A stretch of DNA of 64,000 bases from Millisia brevis NBRC 105863 (GCF_001552615.1 NZ_BCRN01000019.1:1-64000); one strand, 5' to 3'; positions 26,996 through 36,490 are shown, counted from the first letter of the stretch. Made by a program: numbers and translations. The notes: a model not told the origin generated them from the sequence alone.

Positions 26996-28248
26996 CGGGT
27001 ACCCCCACCGGAGTTGACCAGATAGTCGAAGACCGTGCTGCCGCCGAGACGGTCGGACGGGGTACCCGGAACGGTGCCGGGTACGACGTACCGCTGGATC
27101 TCGTCGGCCGACAGGATGCCGAAGGGCAGCACCATGTCCGGCGGATGGTTCTCGGTGACGACCTGATCGAGCAGCATGCCGCAGTTGTCGACCAGCGGCG
27201 CCATCTGGCGGCCGAGCGCCTCGAACTGCGGATCGCCGGGGCGCAGATTGGACAGATCCATGATGTTGCAGAACAACTGCTTGGGGTCCTGCAGTTCGTT
27301 GAAGTTCAGCCGGGACGTCAGGGTGCCGGAGTCCGAGTCGTAGGAGTTGACCACGTTGTTGATCGCCAGCGGCAGCAGGGTCACCGCGTCGATGAGGTTC
27401 TGCCGACCGTCCATCAGGGTCTGGCTGACCGGGGCGAGGGCGTTGGCATTGTCGGCGACCACGTCCCGGTTGTTGCGCACGAATTCGGCCAGATCGGCCA
27501 GGGTGACCGAGAGCTGCTGGATCGCCGCGTTGAAGCTCTCCCGCTCACCGACGAGGAAGCCGGACAGCGACGCGAGCTGGGTATTGAATGCGCGCACCTG
27601 CTGGTCGCCGGCGGCGAGGGCATCGACGAAGCGACTGAGGTTGTCGATCGTGCCGTAGAGGTCCCCGCGGCTGTTGTTGATCGCGTCGACCGCGGCGGTC
27701 AGCTCGGTGATCGCCGAGCCGAGCGCCTCGCCGTTGCCGTCGAGGTTCTGCGCGCCGACCTCGACCAGATCCGAGAGCGCGCCGTTGGCGTTGGCCCCGT
27801 TGGGGCCGAGTGCCTCGGCGAGCTCGGAGACGCTGGCGTAGAGCTGGTCGACCTCGACCGGCACGTGGGTGTGCTCGATCTCGGTCCCCGAGGAGATCTC
27901 CGGACCATCCCGGTAGACGTCCAACTGCACGTAGCGGTCGGACACCACCGACGGGGTGATCTGGTAGGCCTGCGTATCGGCCGGCACCTTGATGCCGCGA
28001 TCGATCCGCATGTCGACCCGTACGCGGTCGCCCTCCGGTTCGACCGACGTGACCGAACCGACCGGGACGCCGAGCATCCGCACATCGGAGCCGGAGTACA
28101 GGCCGACGGTCTTGTCGAAGTAGGCGTACAGATCCTTGGTGCCCAGCCGGGTGAAGGCCCACCAGCCCACACCGGCGGCGGCGATCACCACCAGCAATGC
28201 GACCAGGCCGAGGACCACCGTCCGTCCGAGACCGCTGACGGCGGCCAT
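26992..28248 (-). CDS. mceD: Mce family protein MceD
   Basis: A 418-residue Mce subunit. The N-terminal membrane anchor (about 9-30) precedes the MlaD/Mce domain (LYAYFDKTVGLYSGSDVRMLGVPVG). The C-terminal helical domain is long and amphipathic. The start ATG shares one base with the mceC stop; a GTG three bases earlier is an alternative. It occupies the fourth slot of the mceABCDEF order. Confidence 0.92.
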   Translation of the reverse strand: MAAVSGLGRTVVLGLVALLVVIAAAGVGWWAFTRLGTKDLYAYFDKTVGLYSGSDVRMLGVPVGSVTSVEPEGDRVRVDMRIDRGIKVPADTQAYQITPSVVSDRYVQLDVYRDGPEISSGTEIEHTHVPVEVDQLYASVSELAEALGPNGANANGALSDLVEVGAQNLDGNGEALGSAITELTAAVDAINNSRGDLYGTIDNLSRFVDALAAGDQQVRAFNTQLASLSGFLVGERESFNAAIQQLSVTLADLAEFVRNNRDVVADNANALAPVSQTLMDGRQNLIDAVTLLPLAINNVVNSYDSDSGTLTSRLNFNELQDPKQLFCNIMDLSNLRPGDPQFEALGRQMAPLVDNCGMLLDQVVTENHPPDMVLPFGILSADEIQRYVVPGTVPGTPSDRLGGSTVFDYLVNSGGGTR

Positions 28249-29270
28249 CACTGTCCCCCTCCCGGGCTGCGCACCGGGTCGACACCCAGTTGACGGATCG
28301 GTTCGCGATATCCCGGCACGTCCGGCAGTCCGGGCGGGAAGACGTTGACGATCATCTGGTCGAACCACCGGCCGTTGCCGACGATGTTGGTGTACAGCCG
28401 CACGAACGGCGCGTACATCTCGATCGCCCGGGCGATGTTGTCGTTGTTGTTCTGCAGGATCTGCACCACCCCGTGGAGCTGCTGCAGGGCGGGGTTGATC
28501 TGGGCCTCGTTGTCCCGGATCAGACCGGTCAACTCGTCCGACAGTCGCTTGGTACCGGTCAGCAGCTGCGCGATCGCCTGCTGGCGGGCGTTGAGCTCGT
28601 CGAGCAGCCCGCCGGCGTCGGTGATCAGGGTCATGATCACCTGGTTGCGGTCGGCGAGGATCTCGGTGGTCCGGTCGGTCGCTTCGAGCAGCGACCGCAA
28701 CTCGTCGTCGCGCGACGAGATCGTCTGCGACAGTTGGGTGATGCCGTCGAGTCCGGCGCGGATGCTGTCCGGCGTCTCCGAGAACGCCTGGGCGAGGGTC
28801 TCCATCGAGGTGGCGAGCTGCTGCTGATCGATCTGACCGACGGTGCTCGACACCTCCTGGAAGGCCGCGACCACGTCGTACGGGGATGTCGTGCGCTCCA
28901 ACGGGATCACCCCGCGGTAGCCGAGCGTGCGATCACCGGAGGGGTCGATCGCCAGGAACTTCTGACCGAGGATCGTCTTGATCTGGATCGACGCCGAACT
29001 GGTGTCGCCGATCTCGACGTCCTGGACGTCGAAGTCGACCTTGACCCGGTCGCCCTCGAGTTCGACCGAGGCGACCTGGCCGACCTTCACCCCGGCCACG
29101 CGCACCTCGTTGCCCGGTCGCAACCCGGCGGCCTCGCTGAATTCGGCCGAATAGCGGCTACCGGCACCGAGATAGGGCAGGTCGGAGATCGAGGCGGCCG
29201 AGATGGTGGCCAACAGGATCAGCACGATGCCCAGTGCACCCGCGGCGGGTGCGGAACGACGGGTACTCAT
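28248..29270 (-). CDS. mceC: Mce family protein MceC
   Basis: A 340-residue Mce subunit with a membrane anchor (about 8-27) and Mce domain (YSAEFSEAAGLRPGNEVRVAGVKVG, about 40-64). It is shorter than mycobacterial MceC (about 500), with a much reduced C-terminal tail. The start overlaps the mceB stop in ATGA. Confidence 0.92.
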   Translation of the reverse strand: MSTRRSAPAAGALGIVLILLATISAASISDLPYLGAGSRYSAEFSEAAGLRPGNEVRVAGVKVGQVASVELEGDRVKVDFDVQDVEIGDTSSASIQIKTILGQKFLAIDPSGDRTLGYRGVIPLERTTSPYDVVAAFQEVSSTVGQIDQQQLATSMETLAQAFSETPDSIRAGLDGITQLSQTISSRDDELRSLLEATDRTTEILADRNQVIMTLITDAGGLLDELNARQQAIAQLLTGTKRLSDELTGLIRDNEAQINPALQQLHGVVQILQNNNDNIARAIEMYAPFVRLYTNIVGNGRWFDQMIVNVFPPGLPDVPGYREPIRQLGVDPVRSPGGGQ

Positions 29271-30331
29271 GAAATTCCACCCCCCGAGCAGCGCGGCGCG
29301 GAGTTGGTATAGAGCGGTTGGTTGATCGTCGGCAGGCCGGTCGGCAGATTCAGCTGGGGTGCGTAGCCCGGGCCGGCGGTCACGTCGATACCGCAGAGGT
29401 AGAACTGGAACCACGAACCGTTCGATGCCACCCGAATCAACTTCTCCAACTTGACCGGAAGATTTTGCAGGATCGCGTTCACATCGTCGGACCGGGCGTT
29501 GATCGTGCCGCCGAGGGTGTTGATCGACGCGACCGACGACTGGATGGCCGGCCGGGTCGGTTCGAGCAGGTCGGCGGTGGCATTGGTCAGCCCCGCCATC
29601 GCGGTCACCGCCTGGCCGACCGTGCCGCGCTCGGCGGCGAGGCCGGAGATCAGCGCCTGCGTATTGGTGATCATCGAGTCGAACTGTTCGTCGTGCTCGT
29701 TGAAGTTCGTCAGCACGACGTTGAGGTTGTCGATGACGCTGCCGATCACCGCGTCCCGGTCCGCCAGGGTCGAGGTCAGGCTCGCGGTATTGCGGACCAG
29801 CGAGCCGATCGTGCCGCCCTCCCCCTGGAAGACCTGGATGATCTCGAAGGAGAGCTTGTCGACGTCGTCGGCGCTCAGCGTTTGGAAGATCGGCCGCAGC
29901 CCGTTGAACAGGGTGGTCAGGTTGACCGCGGGCCGGGTCTGCTCGATCGGAATCGTGCCGCCGCCGTTGATCTTGCGGCCCTGATTGCCGGTGCCCTCCT
30001 CCAGCGCGATGTAGCGCGCGCCGATCAGGTTCCGGAAGCGCAGCTTGGCGACCACCGACTCCGGCAGCCAATCGCGCTCGGCGAGGGTGAAGGTGACCTT
30101 CGCCTTGTCGCCGTCGTAGAGCTCGACCGAATCGACCTGCCCGACGCGCACTCCGGCGATCCGCACCTCGTCGCGCGGGTTGAGGGAGGTCGCGTCCGAG
30201 AAGATCGCGTTGAACTTCGTGCCGCCCACGCCCGAGGTATTCGCGATCGTCAGACCGAGGGTCGCGGTCGCGACGATCGTGGCGACCGCGAAGATCCCCA
30301 GCTTGATGATGGGAGCGAGTAGACCCCTCAT
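29267..30331 (-). CDS. mceB: Mce family protein MceB
   Basis: A 354-residue Mce subunit with an N-terminal membrane anchor (about 10-30) and Mce domain (KFNAIFSDATSLNPRDEVRIAGVRVG, about 38-63). The helical region runs to about 300. Start overlaps the mceA stop. It is the second ring subunit of the lipid import tube. Confidence 0.92.
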   Translation of the reverse strand: MRGLLAPIIKLGIFAVATIVATATLGLTIANTSGVGGTKFNAIFSDATSLNPRDEVRIAGVRVGQVDSVELYDGDKAKVTFTLAERDWLPESVVAKLRFRNLIGARYIALEEGTGNQGRKINGGGTIPIEQTRPAVNLTTLFNGLRPIFQTLSADDVDKLSFEIIQVFQGEGGTIGSLVRNTASLTSTLADRDAVIGSVIDNLNVVLTNFNEHDEQFDSMITNTQALISGLAAERGTVGQAVTAMAGLTNATADLLEPTRPAIQSSVASINTLGGTINARSDDVNAILQNLPVKLEKLIRVASNGSWFQFYLCGIDVTAGPGYAPQLNLPTGLPTINQPLYTNSAPRCSGGGIS

Positions 30332-31662
30332 CGTTCGGACACCTCCGCCCCGCGCAGAACCGGGGCGCCGACGAGCGTCGCCCAGGACGGGATGTCCTGC
30401 GGGTCCTGTCCGGTCGCTCGGGCGTAGATCACCGCAAGGGTGTCGCGTTCCATATCCGATCCCGCATAGGAGGTCGCCGAATCGGCCGCCGGCATCGCCG
30501 AGCCGAGCGGATTGGGCAGGTAGTTGATCGTCGCCGGACCGCGGTTGCTCATCGGCACCTGGTAGGAGCCGTCGTTGTAACTGCCTCCCGGGTAGTGCGG
30601 GAAGAAGCGACCGGGCTGCACGACGTTGTCGAAGCAGGAGGCGCCGCGATCCTCGAACAGGCGCGGCTCGTCCTGGTTCGGCAGGTAGCGGCCGCGCGGA
30701 TTGACGAAGGTGATCGTGGTGCGCACACCCGGCAGTCCGGTTCCCTCACCGAGGATGCGTCGGGCCTCCTCGCGGATCGGCACGAAGTTCTGGAGCATGC
30801 AGCCGAATGTCGGCGAGAACTCGGCGAACAGTTCCAGGGCCTCGGTCGAGTCGTTGGCGATGGTGATGATCGAGTTGCGGTTGGCCTCCAGGAAGGCCGC
30901 GCTGCTGTTCGCGGTCGTCGTCGCCGTCGCGAGCAGGGTGTCGATCGCGCCGCGCTGCTGGACGATCGTCTGCCCGGTGGTACGGAAGTTGTCCAGGGCC
31001 CGGACCAGGTTGGGACCGGCATCGGCGTACGTCTGGGCGGCGACCGCGAAGTTGCGGATGTCGTCCTCGAGCGCCGGCAACGAGGTGTTGACCTCGCTGA
31101 AGATCGTGGTGATCCGGTCGATCGTCTCGCCGATCTGCTCACCGCGTCCCTGCAGGACGTTGGCGAGCGCGCCGAGGGTATTCGACAGATCCTCCGGCGG
31201 GACCGCCTCCAGCAGCGGCAGCACGCTGTCGAAGAGCTGGCCGACCTCGAGCGCGTTGCCGCGCGGGTCCTCGGTGATGATGTCGCCCGCCCGGATCGGG
31301 CCGGACGCATCGGCGGTGCTCGAGGTGGTCAACGCGATATACCGCTCACCGAAGAGGGTTTTGGGCAGCAGTCGGGCGGTCACGTCCGCGGGGATCTGGT
31401 CGACCTTCGACGGATCGAGCGCGATCTCGGAGATCGCCTGCCCGTTCTCCACCCGGGTGCCGCGAACCTCGCCGACGGTCATACCGCGCAGCTTGACGTC
31501 CGCATTGGCGGGCAGGGCGTAGCCGACCGAGTTGGCGTGCAGCTCGATCTTGACCACCGGCGTGAAGACCTTGTTGTAGCTGGCGATCGAGCCGGCGACG
31601 AACAGGCCGACCACCAGGAAGAACGCCAACCCGAGCAGCCGCCGACCGACGGTGGCGCTCAT
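30328..31662 (-). CDS. mceA: Mce family protein MceA
   Basis: A 444-residue Mce subunit. Residues about 8-28 form the anchor and about 35-115 the Mce domain (VKIELHANSVGYALPANADVKLRGMTVG). It follows the second YrbE gene with an ATGA overlap and begins the mceA-F series. Family knowledge: homologous operons import mycolic acids, fatty acids or sterols; the substrate here cannot be told from sequence. Confidence 0.93.
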   Translation of the reverse strand: MSATVGRRLLGLAFFLVVGLFVAGSIASYNKVFTPVVKIELHANSVGYALPANADVKLRGMTVGEVRGTRVENGQAISEIALDPSKVDQIPADVTARLLPKTLFGERYIALTTSSTADASGPIRAGDIITEDPRGNALEVGQLFDSVLPLLEAVPPEDLSNTLGALANVLQGRGEQIGETIDRITTIFSEVNTSLPALEDDIRNFAVAAQTYADAGPNLVRALDNFRTTGQTIVQQRGAIDTLLATATTTANSSAAFLEANRNSIITIANDSTEALELFAEFSPTFGCMLQNFVPIREEARRILGEGTGLPGVRTTITFVNPRGRYLPNQDEPRLFEDRGASCFDNVVQPGRFFPHYPGGSYNDGSYQVPMSNRGPATINYLPNPLGSAMPAADSATSYAGSDMERDTLAVIYARATGQDPQDIPSWATLVGAPVLRGAEVSER

Positions 31663-32519
31663 CCGGCGACCCGAACCGTGGTCGAGGTGCCCCAGATCGC
31701 CAGCGACAGGAAGAAGTTGAGGACGGCGACCACCACGATCGCGGTGCGCACCGCGCGACCGACGGCGACGCCGACGCCCGCGGGGCCGCCGGAGGCGGTG
31801 TACCCGTAGTAGCAGTGGATCATGATGATCACGAACGCGAAGACCAGCACTTTCGCGAACGACCAGAGCACGTCCTCCGGTGGGAGGAAGAGCGAGAAGT
31901 AGTGGTCATAGGAGCCGGTCGACTGACCGTTGACGGTCGTCGATATCGCACGTGACGCCAGGTAGGCCGAGAGCAGGCCGACCACGTACAGCGGGATGAC
32001 CGCGATGAATCCGGCGATCATGCGGGTGGTGACCAGGAAGGGCACCGACGGCACCGCCATCACCTCGAGCGCGTCGATCTCCTCGGAGATGCGCATCGCG
32101 CCGAGCTGCGCGGTGAAACCGCTGCCGACGGTCGCCGACAGCGCCAGCGCGGCGACGACGGGCGCGAGTTCGCGGGTGTTGACGTAGGCGGACAGGAAGC
32201 CGGTCAACACGGAGCTGCCGAGTTGTTCGAGCGCCGCGTAGCCCTGCAGACCGACGACGACGCCGGTGAAGCCGGACATCATCAGGATCACGCCGATCGT
32301 GCCGCCGATCACGGCGAGCGCGCCGGAGCCGAAGGTCACCTCGGCGAGCAGCCGCAGCGTCTCCTTGCGGTAGTGCACCGCCACCCGCGGAATCCAGGCG
32401 ATCGCGCGACCGTAGAACGACATCTGTTCGCCGGCGCGGTCGAGCACCCCCAGAGGAGCATCGACGAGCTTCTTGGCCTGCCGAAGGGCCTGATCGCCCC
32501 GGCCGGATGAGATAACCAC
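31659..32519 (-). CDS. yrbEB: YrbE/MlaE-family permease B
   Basis: A 286-residue inner membrane permease of the Mce importer with five to six hydrophobic segments. The MlaE-family signature lies in ELAPVVAALALSATVGSGFTAQLGAMRISEEIDALEVM. The GTG with GAGGGG eight bases upstream is preferred; a GTG nine bases earlier would sit directly on that ribosome site. It follows yrbEA with a 1-base gap and pairs with it to form the channel driven by Mkl. Confidence 0.92.
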   Translation of the reverse strand: MVISSGRGDQALRQAKKLVDAPLGVLDRAGEQMSFYGRAIAWIPRVAVHYRKETLRLLAEVTFGSGALAVIGGTIGVILMMSGFTGVVVGLQGYAALEQLGSSVLTGFLSAYVNTRELAPVVAALALSATVGSGFTAQLGAMRISEEIDALEVMAVPSVPFLVTTRMIAGFIAVIPLYVVGLLSAYLASRAISTTVNGQSTGSYDHYFSLFLPPEDVLWSFAKVLVFAFVIIMIHCYYGYTASGGPAGVGVAVGRAVRTAIVVVAVLNFFLSLAIWGTSTTVRVAG

Positions 32520-32520
32520 G

Positions 32521-33330
32521 TCAGGCACCCCTCGCCGGAACCGCTTGCAGGTAGACCATCGTCAGAATGAGATTGGCGAAGAACAGCAGCAGGAAGGTGA
32601 TGACGACCGTCTGATTGACGGCCTCACCGACCCCCTTCGGTCCGGAGCCCGGGTTGAGTCCCTTGTAGCAGGCGATCACGCCGGCGATGACGCCGAAGAC
32701 CGCCGCCTTGATCTCGGCCACCCACAGATCGGGCAGCTGAGCGAGCGCCGAGAAGGACGCCAGGTAGGCGCCGGGCGTACCGCCCTGCAGCAACACGTTG
32801 AAGACATAGCCGCCGGCGACGCCGACGACCGCGACCAAGCCGTTGAGCAGCAGCGCCACCAGGATCATCGCCAGCACGCGCGGTACGACCAGGCGCTGGA
32901 CCGGGTCGATGCCCAGCACCTTCATCGCGTCGATCTCCTCGCGGATCGTGCGCGAGCCGAGGTCGGCGGTCACCGCGGAGCCGGCCGCGCCGGCGACCAG
33001 GAGGGCGGTCACGATCGGACTACCCTGCTGGACCACCGCGAGCACGCTGGCCGCGCCGGTGAACGACTCGGCGCCCAACTGCTTGATCAGCGAGCCGGTC
33101 TGCAGGGAGACCACCGCGCCGAACGGGATGGCGACCAACGCCGTCGGCAGGATGGTGACGCTGGCGATGAACCAGGCCTGTTCGATGAATTCGCGGAACT
33201 GGAAGGGCCGTTGAAAGGTCTTGCGCGCGACGTCGACGGCCAGTTCGACGATATTTCCGGCCTGGGTGAGCGCAGCGGTACCCGACTTGGCGATCCGACC
33301 CTGTCCCACCCGTACTTTCATGGATGTCAT
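32521..33330 (-). CDS. yrbEA: YrbE/MlaE-family permease A
   Basis: A 269-residue permease of the Mce complex. The conserved region GSPIVTALLVAGAAGSAVTADLGSRTIREEIDAMKVLGIDP contains the EIDA motif that contacts the ATPase. About five membrane segments. It begins 12 bases after the mkl stop, so the ATPase and permeases share a transcript. The ribosome site is weak (GGAG about 14 bases upstream), which suggests dependence on translation of mkl. Confidence 0.93.
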   Translation of the reverse strand: MTSMKVRVGQGRIAKSGTAALTQAGNIVELAVDVARKTFQRPFQFREFIEQAWFIASVTILPTALVAIPFGAVVSLQTGSLIKQLGAESFTGAASVLAVVQQGSPIVTALLVAGAAGSAVTADLGSRTIREEIDAMKVLGIDPVQRLVVPRVLAMILVALLLNGLVAVVGVAGGYVFNVLLQGGTPGAYLASFSALAQLPDLWVAEIKAAVFGVIAGVIACYKGLNPGSGPKGVGEAVNQTVVITFLLLFFANLILTMVYLQAVPARGA

Positions 33331-33342
33331 GGATATGGGTCA

Positions 33343-34635
33343 CTATCTCCAGTCGCTCGATCCACCGGCTTCGGATCTGTCGTCGCGCGGTGCGCCCTGC
33401 TCGTCGCGGTAACCGTGTCGAGGTCCGGCGTCGACGGTCTGCCCGTCGTCCTTGCGCAATACGAGGGTCGGCGGTTCATCGGCCGAACCGTCGGCATACG
33501 CATCCCCCGTCTCGCGCGAGTAATAGGACTCGTCCTGCTGGTAGGCGCCGTCCTGCTGATAGTCGTGCTCCTGCGGGTACTGATCGTCGTGGCGGTCGGC
33601 GTCGTACTGATCCGAACCGTAGTGGGCGTCGGAATGGCGCTCGTACCCGGGCATCCCCGCGTCGGCGAAGTCCTCGACGATGATCTCCTGCGCCGCCGGC
33701 GGCAGCGTGTGCAGGATCTCGGCGACACGCTCGCGGCGACGGTCGACCGCCGTCCGGTGCGGCATTCCCGGACTCGGCTCCATCTGCGGCACGATGCCGA
33801 CGAAGTCGTCGACACCGCCGTCGGGGCGGCCGGCGTCGACCTGCGCCTGCTCCTCCCGCATCTGCGCCTCGTCCTTCTCCTCGGACATGCCGATCGGGCC
33901 GATCTTCGAGCCGCGCAGGAACTGCTTGACCACCGGCTCCTCCGAGGTGAGCAGCACCTCGCGGGGACCGAACATCACCAGATGGCGGCGGAAGAGCATG
34001 CCGATGTTGTCCGGGACGGTGCGGGCGACGGCGATGTTGTGCGTGACGATCAGCATCGTCGCGTCGATCTGCGCGTTGATGTCCATGAACAGCTGGCTGA
34101 TATAGGTGGTGCGGACCGGGTCGAGACCGGAGTCGGGCTCGTCGATCAGGATGATCTGCGGGTCCATCACCAGCGCCCGGGCCAGTCCGGCGCGCTTGCG
34201 CATACCGCCGGAGATCTCGCCGGGCAGCTTCTTCTCGGCGCCGATCAGACCGACGACCTCGAGGTTCTCCATCACCTTCTTGCGGATATCGGGCTCGCTG
34301 AGCTTCGTATGCTCGCGCAGCACGAAGGCGACGTTGTCGTAGAGGTTCATCGACCCGAACAGCGCGCCGTCCTGGAACAGCACGCCGAAGAGCTTGCGGA
34401 TCTCGTAGAGCTCCTTGGTGGAGCACTGCAGGATGTCGGTGCCGTCGATGATGATCTGGCCCTCTTCGGGGCGCAGCAGACCGATCAGCGACTTCAGGAA
34501 GACGGACTTGCCGGTACCGGACGGGCCGAGCAGCACGCTGACCTCACCCGAGGGGAGGGTCAGGGTGAGATCGTTCCAAATCTTCTGAACTCCGAATGAT
34601 TTGGTCAGGTTCCTGACTTCGACTTCGACGCCCAC
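33343..34635 (-). CDS. mkl: Mce ABC transporter ATP-binding protein Mkl/MceG, with Tyr/Asp-rich tail
   Basis: The ATPase that powers YrbE/Mce import. Walker A GPSGTGKS (37-44), signature PGEISGGMRKRAGLARAL, Walker B ILIDEPDSGLDP, and a C-terminal MceG region (KIGPIGMSEEKDEAQMREEQAQVDAG). About 430 residues, longer than mycobacterial Mkl (about 360) because of a roughly 95-residue tail rich in Tyr, Asp and Gln. The GTG start has AAGGAG four bases upstream and corresponds to mycobacterial MGV; an in-frame ATG 78 bases earlier is possible. In M. tuberculosis it lies near rplJL but away from mce; here it heads the mce operon. Confidence 0.93.
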   Translation of the reverse strand: MGVEVEVRNLTKSFGVQKIWNDLTLTLPSGEVSVLLGPSGTGKSVFLKSLIGLLRPEEGQIIIDGTDILQCSTKELYEIRKLFGVLFQDGALFGSMNLYDNVAFVLREHTKLSEPDIRKKVMENLEVVGLIGAEKKLPGEISGGMRKRAGLARALVMDPQIILIDEPDSGLDPVRTTYISQLFMDINAQIDATMLIVTHNIAVARTVPDNIGMLFRRHLVMFGPREVLLTSEEPVVKQFLRGSKIGPIGMSEEKDEAQMREEQAQVDAGRPDGGVDDFVGIVPQMEPSPGMPHRTAVDRRRERVAEILHTLPPAAQEIIVEDFADAGMPGYERHSDAHYGSDQYDADRHDDQYPQEHDYQQDGAYQQDESYYSRETGDAYADGSADEPPTLVLRKDDGQTVDAGPRHGYRDEQGAPRDDRSEAGGSSDWR

Positions 34636-34653
34636 ACCGCTCCTTATAGGTCG

Positions 34654-34693
34654 CACCCGCACCCCCGCCGGGGGTGTGGGTGAGAACACTGTA
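34654..34693 (-). promoter_or_regulatory. mkl promoter candidate and 5' leader hairpin
   Basis: A TACAGT -10 lies at 34688-34693 (read on minus), placing the start point near 34681. A hairpin with arms CACCC-x-CACCCCC and its complement (34654-34666 with 34670-34682, 3-base loop) then forms the very 5' end of the transcript, before the AAGGAG ribosome site. It may protect the mRNA or modulate translation of the 12-kb operon. No -35 is convincing. Confidence 0.45.
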
Positions 34694-35057
34694 GCCCATT
34701 GCGTGTACCGCACGTCGCAGATATCCCCGGTTGCCGGCGAGCCTCGATCCGCGCGTCGAGCCCAGCGACCGGCGATCGACGTTTATCGGCTTTGACCTGG
34801 CCTTTTGCGCACTACCAACCGTTTGATCGACACCTCAAATACCTCCCGCACGGAGACCGAACGACCGAACGGTCTACTTTTCGTGGCCAGAGATCGACGG
34901 GTCATTTCGGCGGTTCGGTCCCGAAACGGGAAATGATTGAATGCGGACGAAAACCGGTCCGATTCGTGAATATTGACATTTGCCAACCGCTGATCCACGC
35001 AAATCCCACCGAATCTCACCCGATTGCCCGGTGCGACGAAAGGCGAACAAAACACAC
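34694..35057. other. Intergenic region between mkl and rplL
   Basis: About 360 bases without a gene, richer in A/T than the surroundings from about 34780 on. It holds the mkl upstream region and lies past the rplL terminator. A small TTGACA-like element (ATTGACATTTGCC, near 34971) is present without a partner -10. No RNA gene was recognised. Confidence 0.4.
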
Positions 35058-35095
35058 ACAAAAAGAGGGCCGCACGTCGGTGACGTGCGGCCCTC
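35058..35095 (-). terminator. Intrinsic terminator of rplJ-rplL
   Basis: A perfect 14-base stem (35065-35078 with 35082-35095), 3-base loop, followed on the minus strand by a run of five T (CTTTTTGTG). It follows the rplL stop by 34 bases and should end the ribosomal transcript, separating it from mkl. Confidence 0.92.
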
Positions 35096-35129
35096 TCGGG
35101 GTGGTACTCGGCTGACGCCGGTGACCGTC

Positions 35130-35522
35130 CTACTTGACGGTGACCTTGGCGCCGGCAGCCTCGAGCTTCTCCTTGGCGGCCTCGGCGGCGGCCTTGTCGA
35201 CCTTCTCCAGGATCGCCTTCGGGGCGCTCTCGACGAGGTCCTTGGCTTCCTTCAGGCCCAGGCCGGAGACGACCTCGCGGACGACCTTGATGACCTGGAT
35301 CTTCTTGTCGCCGGCGCCCTCGAGGACGACGTCGAACTCGTCCTGCTCCTCGGCGGCGGCGGCATCGCCGGCGGCCGGGGCGGCACCCGCGGCGGCAACG
35401 GCGACCGGGGCGGCAGCGGTGACCTCGAAGGTCTCCTCGAACTGCTTGACGAACTCCGAGAGCTCGAGCAGGGTCATTTCCTTGAACGCGTCGAGCAACT
35501 CATCGGTGCTGAGCTTCGCCAT
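35130..35522 (-). CDS. rplL: 50S ribosomal protein L7/L12
   Basis: A 130-residue stalk protein. The N-terminal dimerisation domain, an Ala/Gly-rich hinge (about 35-55) and the C-terminal domain ([23 protein letters not shown]...) that recruits translation GTPases are all visible. It follows rplJ by 87 bases and is followed by a strong terminator. Confidence 0.97.
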   Translation of the reverse strand: MAKLSTDELLDAFKEMTLLELSEFVKQFEETFEVTAAAPVAVAAAGAAPAAGDAAAAEEQDEFDVVLEGAGDKKIQVIKVVREVVSGLGLKEAKDLVESAPKAILEKVDKAAAEAAKEKLEAAGAKVTVK

Positions 35523-35609
35523 GGTGGCGGTCCTTCCTGTACGTGTTCCGCGGGGATATCCGCAGGTGGTGTTCGTGTGGGTCTAGCGGTACTGCAATCT
35601 GCGGACGGG

Positions 35610-36149
35610 TCACTCCGCCGCGGCGGGTGCGCCCTCTGCGGCCTTCTTCTCCTGCAGCGCGGCGGCCAGGCGGGCCACCTGCGAAGCGGGAGCGTTGAAC
35701 AGCCCGGCAGCCTTCGCCAGGTTGCCCTTCATCGCGCCGGCCAGCTTGGCCAGCAGAACCTCGCGCGATTCGAGTTCGGCGATCGCCTCGACCTCGGCGA
35801 CGGACAGCGCAGCGCCGTCCATGTAGCCGCCCTTGATCACCAGCGCCTTGTTGTCCTTGGAGAACTTCTTGAGCGCCTTGGCTGCGTCTACCGGCTCGCC
35901 GCCGATGAACGCGATCGCGGTGGGCCCGACGAACAGATCGTCGAGTCCTTCGACGCCGGCTTCCGCGGCCGCACGCTTGACCAGCGTGTTCTTGGCGACG
36001 GCGTAGGTGGCGTCCGACCCGAGTGCGCGACGCAGTTCGGTCAGATTCCCCACGGACAGGCCACGGTATTCCGTGACAACCGCGGCAGTGGAGTTCTTGA
36101 ACTGTTCGGCGATCTCTGCGACCGCAGCGACCTTCTGTGCATTTGCCAT
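35610..36149 (-). CDS. rplJ: 50S ribosomal protein L10
   Basis: A 179-residue protein that anchors L7/L12 dimers at the stalk base and binds 23S rRNA. It has [23 protein letters not shown] and a C-terminal helix with an [13 protein letters not shown] tail. GGAGG is seven bases upstream of the ATG. The family autoregulates by binding its own leader; a hairpin at 36203-36229 may be part of that leader. Confidence 0.96.
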   Translation of the reverse strand: MANAQKVAAVAEIAEQFKNSTAAVVTEYRGLSVGNLTELRRALGSDATYAVAKNTLVKRAAAEAGVEGLDDLFVGPTAIAFIGGEPVDAAKALKKFSKDNKALVIKGGYMDGAALSVAEVEAIAELESREVLLAKLAGAMKGNLAKAAGLFNAPASQVARLAAALQEKKAAEGAPAAAE

Positions 36150-36490
36150 ACGTCGCCTCCTCTCGTGTGTCAGTGCCGGCCGGAAGGACCGAGAAACACG
36201 TAACGCCCCGCGCAGACGCGACGGGGCGTGAGAACAGGCGCACGATGCAAGAACACGTACACGGTTCCCAGTCCTCGTTCCGCCTGCGTGGGCCGTCGAA
36301 CGTATCGTTCGAACCTTCGATCGTGTACCCGTGAGGCACACGACGACCGACGGTCTTCGGTGGAGCTTTGGTTGGGTGCTCGCCTCCGGCGGGCTCTCGC
36401 ATGATCGAGAGGGCCCTGCGCGTGGCGACCGTCAACCAGCATAACCGACGGTCGGGTGCAAACCCAAACCGCCCGGGGTTCAATCGGGGA
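36150..36490. other. rplJ upstream leader region
   Basis: About 340 bases between rplJ and the divergent CocE/NonD hydrolase gene. It holds the rplJ ribosome site, the candidate L10 leader hairpin and AT-rich segments. No gene is supported here. Confidence 0.4.
36203..36229 (-). promoter_or_regulatory. Possible L10 leader hairpin upstream of rplJ
   Basis: Arms ACGCCCCG and CGGGGCGT (8 pairs, 11-base loop) lie 53-79 bases before the rplJ start, in the position where ribosomal L10 leaders fold. The match to the leader's conserved kink-turn and loops was not established. Confidence 0.35.
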
